Shown in pieces: positions 34,664 to 45,113 of a DNA stretch of 64,000 bases. Every line of letters starts with the position of its first letter. Positions within the stretch are counted from its first letter, which is position 1. Location of the stretch: assembly GCF_000315915.1 (NCBI RefSeq), contig NC_020187.1:1054001-1118000 (forward strand), read 5' to 3'. Position numbers and translations under genes: made by a program. This stretch comes from Henningerozyma blattae CBS 6284 (Eukaryota > Ascomycota > Saccharomycetes > Saccharomycetales > Saccharomycetaceae). The notes beneath the pieces were generated by a model that saw nothing but the letters and a program-made list of their open reading frames with translations, was not told the DNA's origin and did no database searches.

Positions 34664-35224
34664 ATGCTTTCAAGAACGGCTAATGTCTTAAGAATTATCA
34701 ATTTCTGTTTCCTAGTTATTATTACTGGGATGATTGGTAAATTAATTGAAAGTGAAAAAAGACCTCATTCCCCAAGAGTGAATTACTGTATGTTTGCCGC
34801 ACCTTTTGCATTAGTAACAGATTCCTTTTATGCAATTCCAGCTAATTTCTGGCCATCACCTTTTGCCTGGCCAATTTTATTATGGTCATTTGATTTTCTA
34901 AATTTCACTTTCACATTTACTGCAGGAACAGTCTTATCAGTTGGTATAAGAACTCATTCATGTCTAAACAAGCATTATTTATTCTCAAACAAAATCACTC
35001 AAGGGTCTACTGAACGTTGTAGATTGGCTCAAGCAAGTATTGCCTTTTATTATTTCTCGTTTTTCATTTATTTGGTTCAATTAGTGAAATCATCATTATT
35101 GATGTGGGAAAATGGATTATTTAAACCAGAGGAAAGAGGTGGAGCCTCTTTTAGAAATTCAAGAAGAAGATTGGCCACTCAGCAAAATTCAGCTATGCGT
35201 AGACGTGCATTCCAGCAGATTTAA
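34664..35224 (+). CDS. FHN1/NCE102: Eisosome-organising tetraspan protein (Nce102/Fhn1)
   Basis: 186 residues (about 173-174 in the yeast paralogues). A MARVEL-type protein with four hydrophobic segments: LRIINFCFLVIITGMIGKLI near the start, one around FAAPFALVTDSFYAIPAN, one around PILLWSFDFLNFTFTFTAG, and one around FYYFSFFIYLVQLV. It ends in a basic cytoplasmic tail. Nce102 is the plasma-membrane sphingolipid sensor that organises MCC/eisosome furrows; Fhn1 is its functional paralogue. Synteny with YGR130C, PEX4 and CAF130 points to the YGR131W (FHN1) position, but YPR149W (NCE102) derives from the same ancestral gene. Its neighbour YGR130C is also eisosomal. Confidence 0.93.
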   Translation: MLSRTANVLRIINFCFLVIITGMIGKLIESEKRPHSPRVNYCMFAAPFALVTDSFYAIPANFWPSPFAWPILLWSFDFLNFTFTFTAGTVLSVGIRTHSCLNKHYLFSNKITQGSTERCRLAQASIAFYYFSFFIYLVQLVKSSLLMWENGLFKPEERGGASFRNSRRRLATQQNSAMRRRAFQQI

Positions 35225-35814
35225 ACAGAAAAAAATAAATAACTTAATAAATATAAAAAAAACAAAACTAAATCACTAATTTCTTGAATAAAAAACAAAA
35301 AAAAAATAAACTTCATTTATCCCACCAACAATATTCTAATTATTTCTTTCGATATTTTTACTTTTCCTTTTTCCATATTTCAATGGAAATTTTTATAAAC
35401 GATATCATAAGAATTGTATTCATGATTATCTATCCATATATTTTTATCACTATTTTCTTAATTGTTATACTACTAATTTATACTTAATTCTATCTAATTG
35501 GATAGTTTTTTTATTTTTCTTACTATTCTAATATCCTATATAATCTATAATATTTCAAAAATCTTTTTTTTAATCAATATCCATCATAAATTCTTGTTGA
35601 ATATTTTTTTTTAAACCTGGCAAGGTTTATCTCGCACCAACCCTTAATATCTATCTATGGCATTACGCCAAAAACACATGCGAATACGGGTGTTTTGACG
35701 CTTAAAAATCAATCTCTTCTCTATAAAGTTTTAAAAAAGGTAAAAAATAGCGATAGTACGAGGGTTAGCATATATTTCTTATAAGCCTACATATATCGCC
35801 AATTACATTCTAAT
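35225..35814 (+). other. FHN1-PEX4 intergenic region
   Basis: 590 very AT-rich bases. In S. cerevisiae PHB1 (YGR132C) lies between these two genes; no prohibitin coding sequence or relic is visible here. Confidence 0.65.
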
Positions 35815-36312
35815 ATGTCCAGAATTATAAAAGAATATAACCATATCAGAAAACTAAATGCTCTACCAGATAATATGACAACTTTACATCCAGTTTCAAA
35901 TGCAACTTCTGATTTATCAAATTGGCATTCAATCATTTTAGGTCCAAAGGATTCTCCTTATCACAACAAAAGTTTCTTGTTAGAGATTCATATACCGACT
36001 GAGTATCCTAGTATACCACCTGTAATAAAATTTAACAAAAATTCCATCCCACCACATTGTAACGTAAATTTCACAACTGGAGAAATTTGTTTAAATATTT
36101 TAAAAAACGAAAATTGGTCACCCGTTTGGAACTTATTATATTCAGTTCAGGCAATTATTCAATTATTAGCATACCCTGATCCTTCATCTCCACTAAATAT
36201 TGATCTATCAAGATTATTAACTTTGAAAGATTCAAAAGCTTACAATTCCTTAATCAAGTATTATTTGTATAACTTTCCTAAACCAGAACTAATATGTGAT
36301 TGTGAAATCTAA
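35815..36312 (+). CDS. PEX4: Peroxisomal ubiquitin-conjugating enzyme Pex4
   Basis: 165-residue E2 enzyme. With its membrane anchor Pex22 it mono-ubiquitinates the import receptor Pex5 on the peroxisome, allowing receptor recycling. The UBC fold is complete: catalytic Cys92 lies in TGEICLNIL, preceded by HCN (residues 81-83), which replaces the usual E2 HPN triad as it also does in yeast Pex4. The WSPVWNLLYSVQAI helix follows. It begins at the MSRIIKEY segment that is internal in the 183-residue S. cerevisiae protein, so it lacks the short N-terminal extension. It precedes CAF130, as YGR133W precedes YGR134W. Confidence 0.95.
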   Translation: MSRIIKEYNHIRKLNALPDNMTTLHPVSNATSDLSNWHSIILGPKDSPYHNKSFLLEIHIPTEYPSIPPVIKFNKNSIPPHCNVNFTTGEICLNILKNENWSPVWNLLYSVQAIIQLLAYPDPSSPLNIDLSRLLTLKDSKAYNSLIKYYLYNFPKPELICDCEI

Positions 36313-38229
36313 TTTACTCGTTTTTTTTTCATGCCTTTCGTTTTAATCTTTTATTAATTAGTTATTTTTTTTATAAAAAAAAAATCATCAAGATTCTATC
36401 TAAAAGATATTTGAAAAGAAATTTTAGATATTCTCAATTATTTATAAGAAGAATATTAATGAATATAGATATTGCAACTAATTTAAAAGATGGCAGAAGT
36501 AAGATAGTTTGTTTTGAATCTAATAATAACGATAAGAATATCGATACTTTCGGAAACTATGGATTGCTGATTTTAAGATTGATAATCCTTGTCAACATCA
36601 CTTTTTCACGAATGCTATAAAAAATAACTAATGATTTATACAGAAACTTAAGTAGATATTGAAGTTTCCATCAATGCTATATCTCAATTTGATGTTCGTT
36701 ATCACTACCCTGCCATATTACTCGCATATTCAAAATTATATCTTAATAGCTTTAAACTAAGTGGCCCAGTTACAAAATTATAATAATGTGAAATTGTTTA
36801 GCTCGTCTCAAATTCTGGCAACTTTGATGTCCACAATGAAATGAGTCTAAATCAGCGAAACGATAAAGCTAAAACATGAAATCGATTAAACCATCTGCAT
36901 TTTTTTTTACTTAATGTTTAATATTTGCCAATAGTATCAGGAACGAAAATTACTGTACACTATGAACGATGCCCATCTATCAAATGAATTTTAAAACAAA
37001 TCAACGTTAATTTTCTTTCCATTACCGACAATAGGTCTTACTTACCTAGCCACGTGCTAGATCAGAATGGAGGGGAATATGGAGAGGCGTGCACTTTTTT
37101 GTAGTTGACCAAAAATACATTATACTTGGAATAGAATTTAGGTAACATACAAGTCGTGCATTAGAAGACACAAGCAATATGATTGCTAGACTATATATAA
37201 CATATAGAGTTTATCTAGTGACTAATCCAGTCAACTGATCCAAATCTACGAATGTTAAAATATATATTTAATATGAAAAAGTATTGAAAACAGTAGACAA
37301 AAGTGTTTCTGAGGATCAATTACATTGATTTCCTCTAGGATTTTATGTAAGTGCAAAAACCAGGTAAAATTTCAAATATATAAAGATAACAAGTATAAGT
37401 AAGAGAAATTCACTTGGCTTTAAAGAGAAAATCATTCTGAAAATTTTTTAATCTTAATTCCTGTTGAACAGTTTTATACTTTACATATAGTTTCGAAAGA
37501 AAGTTTAAACTAATAATCTAATTAATATCTTACTGACAAACCAAGAATCAAGTATAAATTAATTTAATGAAAACAGGTAGAATGAAATAAAAATGAACTG
37601 TTTAGGAATTTGTACCCCTTTCTAGCGTAAGTTGTTTTTGAAGTAACTTCTAAAACCTCAAATAACAAAGCTTATATGAAATGAATAGGAAGAAAATCCA
37701 AGTATACATATTCAAATTATGCATATTTTACTCCTTTAGAAATCTACAAGACCTTCTCCCCTGTTTGTCCAAGCACTGATTATCGCTATTGCTCAGGTAT
37801 TCTCCTTAAATACTTGAAAACAATTACAACTACTGCAAAAGTTCCAGGTTCTAAACTAAGTAATCTCAATAATAATGTGAAAGGATCTAATATTGTTTTA
37901 GTACGTATTCTATTTAATTTAAATTAAGTAAACTATCACCCTATTGCGTGCACGTGATACTTTTTTTTTAATGGTATACAACTTACTAGAATTTTAGATT
38001 TCTTATTTTTTTTTTTTTTAAATTTTCAAACCAAAATTTCGTATATTGCATGCTTCGCGCGAAGTACAGGCTCCCTCTACTTAAATTTTAATTATATGCT
38101 TAGATCTACATAAGAGGCTAAAATTGCTAGTTATGAGGCAAAAGATGAATAAAAATTGACTATCTTACTTGAATACATAAATATCAATAATTAATATATA
38201 ATTGTTTTAAGATATCCACCTATTATTAG
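36313..38229 (+). other. PEX4-CAF130 intergenic region
   Basis: 1.9 kb, much longer than expected between these neighbours. It is AT-rich with CACGTG at about 37052 and 37951 and a GC-richer patch near 38050. No gene, tRNA or transposon was recognised. A TTTCCGAAA on the minus strand near 36550 lacks centromere context. Confidence 0.6.
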
Positions 38230-41200
38230 ATGAATAGTTTTAAAAAACTTTCTGATTTGAGGGATTCACTACCAATTGATTATAAACCAAATATTCAATT
38301 GTTAGAAACGCTCATTGATTATGCTAAACCTGACTCCGAATATTTAGATTCTTTATTATTTGAATCACTTATTTTAGCATTGTTTACCACCAACTGTGGT
38401 TTATCTGTGTTAAATATTATATCTACTCTAAAATCTTTTACAAATGATAAGCAAAAAAAGAATAATCTAGTTCCAACCACTGCTACTGCCGCTGTCGATA
38501 GCAAACACAATAAAGATGAAAATTTGGACACTACAGTTATTAGGAATGCTACTGCTACACGTAATATTATAGCTAAACCAAATATCTTAAAAAAACAGGC
38601 TCATCATCCAAAGCTACTAGAGAAATGGAGAAATGATAAAATAACTTTATTGAAGTTTACCAAATTTATTTTAAAAAATTCAAATTTCCCATTAAATTAC
38701 AATGCGTTTTTTGATCCTGTCATGAAATTACCATTAGAATTTTTATTGCTAAACGATAGATTTTGTTCAAACGATAATAATGCTACCAGCCAAAAATTAT
38801 TTTCAATTTATAATAATACATTACTGATGGATAAAAATTACAATTTATTGTTAGACTACTTACATGTATCTACACCATTATTAATCTCATTATTACACAC
38901 AAACCTTGATCCACTCTTATTTAATAACATTATTTCAAGTTACAATAAATCATTCGAGCTAACTAATGACAATAAATGTTTATGGTATGATTTTATCGAT
39001 TCTAAAGATACAACTAATTTTGGTACAATCACAAATTGTATTGACATTATCAACAATTTTTTGGAAATATTTGATATGCATAAAAATTTTACCTTAAATG
39101 CAGAGATTTCTAATTCTTTGTTTAATATATCATCGTCATCCACAACGAAGTCAAACATGCATAATGAAAATGAGGGAGCAGATTTAAACCTTTTAATGGA
39201 TGAAAATTCAATGGGAGAGCATACTCTTTCCTTCAATTTGTTTGAAAACAATATTAATCATGGTATACTTCATCCTGATTTAATGGCACACATTTCCAAG
39301 AGACATGACATTTTAGCAAAAATTTTGAATGTTGGAGACAATGATAAATATTATAATTCTCCATTATTACATTTACAATTTAAATTACTCTGTGCCTTAG
39401 TGGATCCCTTGACACAACCTACGCCAAACCATAAAAATATTATATCAATTGACTTATTATTTCAGCTATTCCTAGGTTTTCTTAAACCTGAATTAGATAG
39501 GTATTCTTCTGCAGAGGATGGTACAAATTGGAAATTCTTAGTGTGTTTTAATATGGAAAAAATTATTAATTCAGTAATGAAGAAATTAAATTGTGTTGAT
39601 TTTAATACTTTAAACTCCATCAATAATAGTGATGAATCCGTTCATTGGAGAACGCAACTTCATAAATGGTTACCACGAGGCTTTAATACTCAAGATTTGG
39701 AATTATTATATATGGTTAATATTTTGGCTACATATACAATATACAAATTAAATGAAGATTTACCAATCCAACTAAATCCATTTTTATCTTCAATGGTATC
39801 TCACTGGAAGAACTTATCATGTACTATCTTATTAGGCCTTGAAATTGATCGATTAGAAGAAGAAAATGAAACTTTTGATACTCCGTTAATTGTGCGAGCA
39901 ACGGTTCGTAGCTCAACTGCATTAAGATCAATTATTGCCACTATTTTAAATGAACATGTCAATGCCTTTGCTCATGATTTTAAACATGAATCATTGAACA
40001 CATTTATGTCACCTTATGGTAGAAAACTGTGCAATGGTGCACTTTATACAGATTTTAGATCGCATGCCTCTACGATTTTAGCATTAACTGGAGATCTAGA
40101 GCACGTCACGCAACTAATTTCAGATTTACAGCCAGGTGATCGATTTGATGAAGACGTTAAGTATATGTTTGAATTTGAAGATTATAATACATTGCCCAAT
40201 GTTTTGGGTGGAGAGGATGATGAGACATCTACAGATACCCTTAAAAATAGAGAAATGCTGAAGGAGATACATAACGGTAATTTTATACCAGATAATGAAG
40301 AAAATGATGAAAGAGAAATTAGAAATTATTTGGAACAAAAATTACGTGAGATGAATTGCCATAGGAGATGTAATTGTATATTTAGCGACGATGAAATTAA
40401 AGATACATCGATTTCTGATAAGAATTACATGGGTAATAGTAGTAGTAATGGCATAGAATCAAGGATAGCATTACTATTGAATAATAACTCTTCTAGAAAG
40501 GGAGGTAATGGAACAAATTCAGAAGATGATGAAGATGTAATTAGGAAAAATATTGAGAATTTAACAAAGGATCAACTTTCTTCAACTGAAATGGAGTCTT
40601 TACGTGTTACTGGTTTCAATAAACCACATGCAGTTAGGACAAGTAATTTAAATAATAATCCATCTTCAGTTAATAACAAAAACAATCAGAATATATTTGA
40701 TTTTGATTATAATGGTAAAGATTGGAGAGATACCCCTCGCGGGATGAATTTATATTACAATTTGAATTATGAATTTATTGAAAAGCCTAATCTTGATCTT
40801 GTTTTCCAATTAACGTTAAAAGCAACAAATATGAAGTTAGATAAAGATGATTCCAATTTATTACTAAGATTAGTTGCATCATCCGTTAAGAATGAGCAAG
40901 ATCGAATTATTTTTTCAGATAATCAAGTTAGTAAAGAAGTGAAAGAAATTATGGAACAAAATGAAGACGGAGTTGAAAATGAAAAATTACCTCACAATAA
41001 AAACAGGATAGAAAATGGTAATGAAAAAGAAATTATCACTGAGATTACACCAGATGATATATATGAAATATGGTGTGAAGAATCTGCATTTGAAAGAATG
41101 ATGCAATTGAATTATGAAGTTACTTTTCGATTAATGGATGAAATGCTTATGTGTTATGGATATAGAAGGGTGTTAATTTGGTTTATCACTCATTTAGAAT

Positions 41201-42153
41201 TGAGCCATTCAGTAATTCACTATATATTTGAATTAGTAATGGGGTTTCGTGGTACATCTGAAGAAAATGGTGCTACAGAAGATAAACATACCAATACTAA
41301 GGGCAATGTGAATGAGCTTGAGAATAAAAATGAAAATGAGTTAGTTAATATGTTATTAAATGACTATTCAAAAATATTTGATTTACAATTGCCATTTTCT
41401 AGACAAGGAAATATTGAATTATCAGAAATTGAGAGAAAAATGTTAATTCAAGAATTTCTAACCAATGCAGCCATCCATTTCAATGAAAGGAATAATTTAA
41501 AACATAATCCGAATAGTAATGACAATAGCAATTCAAATGAAGACAACATAAATAAGGATGAAGATGAAGATGAAATTTCATTATATTCTATTGGGTTAAT
41601 GCGATTAATATGTTTTATGATCCAAGCATTTCTTGATAATAATAAATTAAAGATTGAAGTTGATGATAGTATATTTGAATTACAAACGTTATTAATGAAT
41701 TGGATAACAATTATACCTGAAGCCAAGAAATTATTTTTCCAAATTAAAGATATTATATCAAATAACCAAATAGATAATAATAATTTTAATAATAACTTGA
41801 TATTAGATCTCGATCAAGACAATAATACTATTGAAAATCAAACCTCCAAAGACAACAATGATAAAATGGACGAGAGTTCCAAGGTTGATTCTAATTCTTC
41901 ATTTAACAAAAAATTGATTGAATTATTCCCCAAGATGTCGCATACTAATAAAGAAGAAAATACTGCTATTGATACATTAAAGAACTATTTGAAAAAATTC
42001 CGATTTCATCAAGAAGTTCCAATCATTGGACGTAAAGTAATCTACGAGGATGGTAAGATTCTTAAGATTCCTATCAATATCATCGATGAATATAATCAAT
42101 GGAATGATCAAATATATGATTACAATGATACAGCTAGCGATGTCGAGATGTAA
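38230..42153 (+). CDS. CAF130: CCR4-NOT complex subunit Caf130
   Basis: 1307 residues (1122 in yeast). Caf130 is a yeast-lineage subunit of the CCR4-NOT deadenylase and transcription complex, bound to the Not1 N-terminal region. The conserved core includes LHKWLPRGFNTQDLELLYMVNILATY at about residues 477-502, NPFLSSMVSHWKNL at about 518, and the C-terminal third with FERMMQLNYEVTFRLMDEMLMCYGYRRVLIWFITHLELSHSVI and a final PIIGRKVIYEDGKILKIPINI. Acidic and Asn-rich inserts (about residues 640-820 and 1080-1250) account for the extra length. No catalytic motif. Start chosen at the first ATG; order with PEX4 is conserved. Confidence 0.93.
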   Translation: MNSFKKLSDLRDSLPIDYKPNIQLLETLIDYAKPDSEYLDSLLFESLILALFTTNCGLSVLNIISTLKSFTNDKQKKNNLVPTTATAAVDSKHNKDENLDTTVIRNATATRNIIAKPNILKKQAHHPKLLEKWRNDKITLLKFTKFILKNSNFPLNYNAFFDPVMKLPLEFLLLNDRFCSNDNNATSQKLFSIYNNTLLMDKNYNLLLDYLHVSTPLLISLLHTNLDPLLFNNIISSYNKSFELTNDNKCLWYDFIDSKDTTNFGTITNCIDIINNFLEIFDMHKNFTLNAEISNSLFNISSSSTTKSNMHNENEGADLNLLMDENSMGEHTLSFNLFENNINHGILHPDLMAHISKRHDILAKILNVGDNDKYYNSPLLHLQFKLLCALVDPLTQPTPNHKNIISIDLLFQLFLGFLKPELDRYSSAEDGTNWKFLVCFNMEKIINSVMKKLNCVDFNTLNSINNSDESVHWRTQLHKWLPRGFNTQDLELLYMVNILATYTIYKLNEDLPIQLNPFLSSMVSHWKNLSCTILLGLEIDRLEEENETFDTPLIVRATVRSSTALRSIIATILNEHVNAFAHDFKHESLNTFMSPYGRKLCNGALYTDFRSHASTILALTGDLEHVTQLISDLQPGDRFDEDVKYMFEFEDYNTLPNVLGGEDDETSTDTLKNREMLKEIHNGNFIPDNEENDEREIRNYLEQKLREMNCHRRCNCIFSDDEIKDTSISDKNYMGNSSSNGIESRIALLLNNNSSRKGGNGTNSEDDEDVIRKNIENLTKDQLSSTEMESLRVTGFNKPHAVRTSNLNNNPSSVNNKNNQNIFDFDYNGKDWRDTPRGMNLYYNLNYEFIEKPNLDLVFQLTLKATNMKLDKDDSNLLLRLVASSVKNEQDRIIFSDNQVSKEVKEIMEQNEDGVENEKLPHNKNRIENGNEKEIITEITPDDIYEIWCEESAFERMMQLNYEVTFRLMDEMLMCYGYRRVLIWFITHLELSHSVIHYIFELVMGFRGTSEENGATEDKHTNTKGNVNELENKNENELVNMLLNDYSKIFDLQLPFSRQGNIELSEIERKMLIQEFLTNAAIHFNERNNLKHNPNSNDNSNSNEDNINKDEDEDEISLYSIGLMRLICFMIQAFLDNNKLKIEVDDSIFELQTLLMNWITIIPEAKKLFFQIKDIISNNQIDNNNFNNNLILDLDQDNNTIENQTSKDNNDKMDESSKVDSNSSFNKKLIELFPKMSHTNKEENTAIDTLKNYLKKFRFHQEVPIIGRKVIYEDGKILKIPINIIDEYNQWNDQIYDYNDTASDVEM

Positions 42154-42417
42154 ATTTATATGTAAGCATATATATATATATATATGTATCTATCTATATA
42201 CACTATGAACTTGAGAATGTAATTTCCTAAATCGTAATCTGAGCCGACATGCAATATAAGCGAATCCGAACTATTAATTAATTCCATCATTCTATGAAAA
42301 AAAATTAAAATAAACAGATCAATAAATAAATAAACAAATAAACAAAAACAAACAAGGGTAATACAATATACATATAAGAATAATTAACTTGTTACTACTA
42401 TCTTCGATGGTAAAATT

Positions 42418-42840
42418 ATGAAATCTTTTATTACAAATAATGATATTCCTGTTGGATACGTGACACCACCATTCCCATCATTATATTGGCCAATCAATAA
42501 TCAGAAATATAATACATCATTTCTTTATGATACGACAGATATTTGGAAATTTTCCATCTATTGGTGTGTTATATTAAATGAATGCTTTTACGGCGTAACA
42601 GGAACCATTGCTGGTGTATCTCATCGAGGTAAAATTGGTTGTATATGGATAATTTTCATCTATTTGTTCTGTGGAGCAGTTCAAGGTATGGTTGCCGGAA
42701 CCATTATGGGATATATGATAAGTGCTATATATACGTCTGGGTTATTTGAGATGTCTACATGGATTCCATTCTGCTGTGCTGTTGTTCAAATATTATTTGA
42801 TGTTGTACAAAGCTTTCCAATTAGTAATTTGACAATGTAA
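42418..42840 (+). CDS. YPR153W: Conserved four-helix membrane protein, YPR153W family
   Basis: 140 residues, the same length as the yeast YPR153W product. It opens MKSFITNNDIPVGYVTPPFP, nearly identical to that family, and has about three to four hydrophobic segments (residues about 42-65, 73-97, 103-130) with a TMEM170-like Gly-rich stretch GAVQGMVAGTIMGY. Its function is not established; TMEM170 relatives act at the ER and nuclear envelope. It lies 264 bases after CAF130, separated by a TA microsatellite (42167-42186), and is followed by the PIN3/LSB1 homologue, the order expected from the YPR153W-YPR154W pair. Confidence 0.93.
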   Translation: MKSFITNNDIPVGYVTPPFPSLYWPINNQKYNTSFLYDTTDIWKFSIYWCVILNECFYGVTGTIAGVSHRGKIGCIWIIFIYLFCGAVQGMVAGTIMGYMISAIYTSGLFEMSTWIPFCCAVVQILFDVVQSFPISNLTM

Positions 42841-43178
42841 TATCACAATGGGAAAGCTTGGCACGTGATTAGCACGTGGATCTGCATTTTTTGCCTAAAG
42901 TGACTAAATAATCGAAAATTTCAGAGAAAATGACGTAGGGGAGTGGGCAGTGCTAAAAAGTAAATGAAAGTTAAAAATTCTAATTGAAATTCGGCATTTT
43001 ATAAAAAGTGTAAAAGAAAACAAACAATCGAACAAATAAAAAATAGAAATATAAAACAATAAGAAAAAATAAGCTTAAATCTAATAAACAAAGGAAAGCA
43101 ATAGAGACATATAAACAAACCTAAATAGCTTCTTTATACGACTCTTTCATTATACACTACACAAAAGCCGTTTACAAC
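42841..43178 (+). promoter_or_regulatory. PIN3/LSB1 promoter with tandem GCACGTG boxes
   Basis: CACGTG occurs at 42862-42867 and 42873-42878, inside two GCACGTG direct repeats exactly 11 bases apart, about one helical turn, roughly 300 bases before the next ATG. A bHLH factor pair (Cbf1 or Pho4 type) could bind side by side. The rest of the spacer is A-rich leader. Confidence 0.55.
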
Positions 43179-43847
43179 ATGTCTAGCTCATTAATCAATA
43201 AATCATTAAGCACTATCGACACTGAATTGGATTTTCTGTTAAAAAGTAATGCGATTGATAAGAAAACCTACTCTAAGATCCATGATTTGTTACCACGTAG
43301 AGCCCCTGAAGTCCCAAGCCGTCAACAATCCAATTCCTCCAAAAATGAAGAATGGGTTGAGGCTATCTACCAATTCGATCCACAACAAGATGGTGATTTG
43401 CAGTTGATGCCCGGTGATAAGATCTTGGTTACTGAAAAGCCTTCTCCAGAATGGTTTAAAGGTAAATGTAATGGTAAAGTCGGTGTATTCCCTTCTAATT
43501 ACGTGAGGCCTGCATTTTCAGGTAGTAACAATGAAAAATCTAGAAGCGATGCAGCCCCACCACAGTACCAACAAGACGACCATCATATCTCCAAACACTC
43601 TTCACATCAATCTAGCATGATGCCTCCACAACCATACCCACAACAACAACAGGTATACCAAGCTCCTCCTCCACAACAACAACAAGCGTATCAAGCTCCT
43701 CCACAACAAGTTGTTGTTGAACAAGCTCCTGCTAAACAGCACCACGAACACAAGCACTTGAAGAATTTCGGTAGCAAGCTAGGTAACGCCGCTATTTTCG
43801 GTGCTGGTGCCACTTTAGGTTCTGACCTAGTTAACAGTATTTTCTAA
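43179..43847 (+). CDS. PIN3/LSB1: SH3-domain protein of the Lsb1/Pin3 (Lsb2) family
   Basis: 222 residues (215 for Pin3/Lsb2, 241 for Lsb1). Lsb1 and Lsb2 bind the actin nucleation promoter Las17, and Lsb2/Pin3 modulates conversion and maintenance of yeast prions. N-terminus MSSSLINKSLSTIDTELDFL is typical. One SH3 domain spans about residues 57-112 with ALYDY-like EAIYQFDPQQDGDL, PEWFKGKCNGKVGVFPSNYV. A Pro/Gln-rich prion-like stretch follows (about 120-190). The C-terminal NFGSKLGNAAIFGAGATLGSDL is a family signature. It sits after YPR153W, favouring the PIN3 position, but paralogue identity is not settled. Confidence 0.95.
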   Translation: MSSSLINKSLSTIDTELDFLLKSNAIDKKTYSKIHDLLPRRAPEVPSRQQSNSSKNEEWVEAIYQFDPQQDGDLQLMPGDKILVTEKPSPEWFKGKCNGKVGVFPSNYVRPAFSGSNNEKSRSDAAPPQYQQDDHHISKHSSHQSSMMPPQPYPQQQQVYQAPPPQQQQAYQAPPQQVVVEQAPAKQHHEHKHLKNFGSKLGNAAIFGAGATLGSDLVNSIF

Positions 43848-45113
43848 ATCAAGAATATATGAATATTAATTACGATAAAAATAAAACAAAAAAGAAAATA
43901 ATTCAAAAAAAAAAGATCAAATCTACACATTCTCAATCTCCTTTTATAATTTAATTTTAATCTATATCTATTGTTTTTAATTGCCTTCTCCTTATACGTC
44001 TTCATATTTTTCTTTTTTTTATTTTTACTTTGTTGATCAAATTGAAGCCTTTGTAATTCTTCAATATATATACATATATACAAGCAAATATATAACCTTT
44101 ACTCTCGCTCTCTAACAATTTCATTGCTTCTTTTTTAAACCCTTTGAAGTCTCATTGTTAATGCATTCCCTATTTATGCCCCAATTAGGACCACCGAAAT
44201 TTCCCTTTCGTTACCCTATATTACCCAGACAACCCTAACGCCGATTAATGATCTGCCCTAATGGGTAATTTCTATTTTGGGTCAACAGTTCTTATATCCG
44301 CGGCTTTAAATTCGCATTCTTGTTCTTCAATATTAGGATTACCAAAAACGGTTCATTACACAAAAAGACATTCAATTATTAAATCATTTACCCAAATTAG
44401 GAAATGAAATCGGGTCTCTAGATACGTTCAGATTACTGTATTAGGAAAACATAGCGTGATGAATACGATCTAAATTCACTCACAATGTTTCCCTATGGAG
44501 TAATTACTCCTGTCCATCCGTCGGAAAAATACTCTAAACGCGTAACGTGACGCGTCCGGAAAGGGATGCGCTATTCCTGCGACCATTCTCTGTCAGGGGT
44601 GTCGGAGTGGCCGGATCGGTGCAGTGGATTTATCCGTGGATTTTCCGGGAAGTTACTCCGTGATGGCGTGATCCAAGTGGGTAAGGGTATTTGCCTAATT
44701 GGGACACCGGTTTGTAATGCATTACTACGCGTCCCATTCCGCGGATGACTGGGCGATTTTCTCTGGACTCTTCTAGCTCACTTTTCTTACGGGTCTTGAT
44801 TTTCACGGCATATATGGAATACATCATTTGCTGACCAATAGAAAACTAAACAAGATATTTTTTTTTTTTTGTATTCCTAGATGTCGTTTCTTGTTTTCAT
44901 TATGTATTATTAATAATATGTTCATTTACATATATATATATATATATTTTATTCTTATTTATTTAATCTTACTTTTAAAGAATTGTCACACAACCATCTT
45001 ATAATAATCATAAAAACTTTATTTTAAAAAGGAAAGGATAGAAAAGAAAAAGGAAAAGTATTGTGGCACAATATCATAAAAACGTGTAAATATTTATATC
45101 GATTTATCACACT
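43848..45113 (+). other. PIN3-VPS62 intergenic region
   Basis: 1.27 kb without a credible gene. 44270-44760 is GC-rich, with an apparent regulatory cluster described separately; 44860-45110 is an AT-rich promoter with a (TA)n run at 44932-44948. The GC-rich patch was inspected for tRNA and no cloverleaf was found. Confidence 0.65.
44538..44732. promoter_or_regulatory. Three ACGCGT (MCB-type) sites upstream of VPS62/TDA6
   Basis: ACGCGT at 44538-44543, 44550-44555 and 44727-44732, in a GC-rich block 380-580 bases upstream of the next gene. ACGCGT is the MluI cell-cycle box bound by MBF (Mbp1-Swi6). The first two are 12 bases apart. G1/S-regulated expression of a neighbour is an inference. Confidence 0.5.

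Noticed and set aside
36540..36560. TTTCCGAAA on the minus strand, resembling the core of centromere element CDEIII
   Set aside because: The flanking CDEIII bases do not match, and no CDEI motif lies at the expected distance beyond an AT-rich spacer. The TTTCCGAAA near 49495 fails for the same reason.
36411..36620. 69-codon ORF downstream of PEX4
   Set aside because: Short, AT-driven composition, no family motif, no conserved neighbour role.
44590..44720. GC-rich sequence beginning GTGTCGGAGTGGCCGGATCGG looked like a class II tRNA
   Set aside because: No matching acceptor stem, no consistent anticodon arm and no B box with GGTTCRANTCC at the right place.
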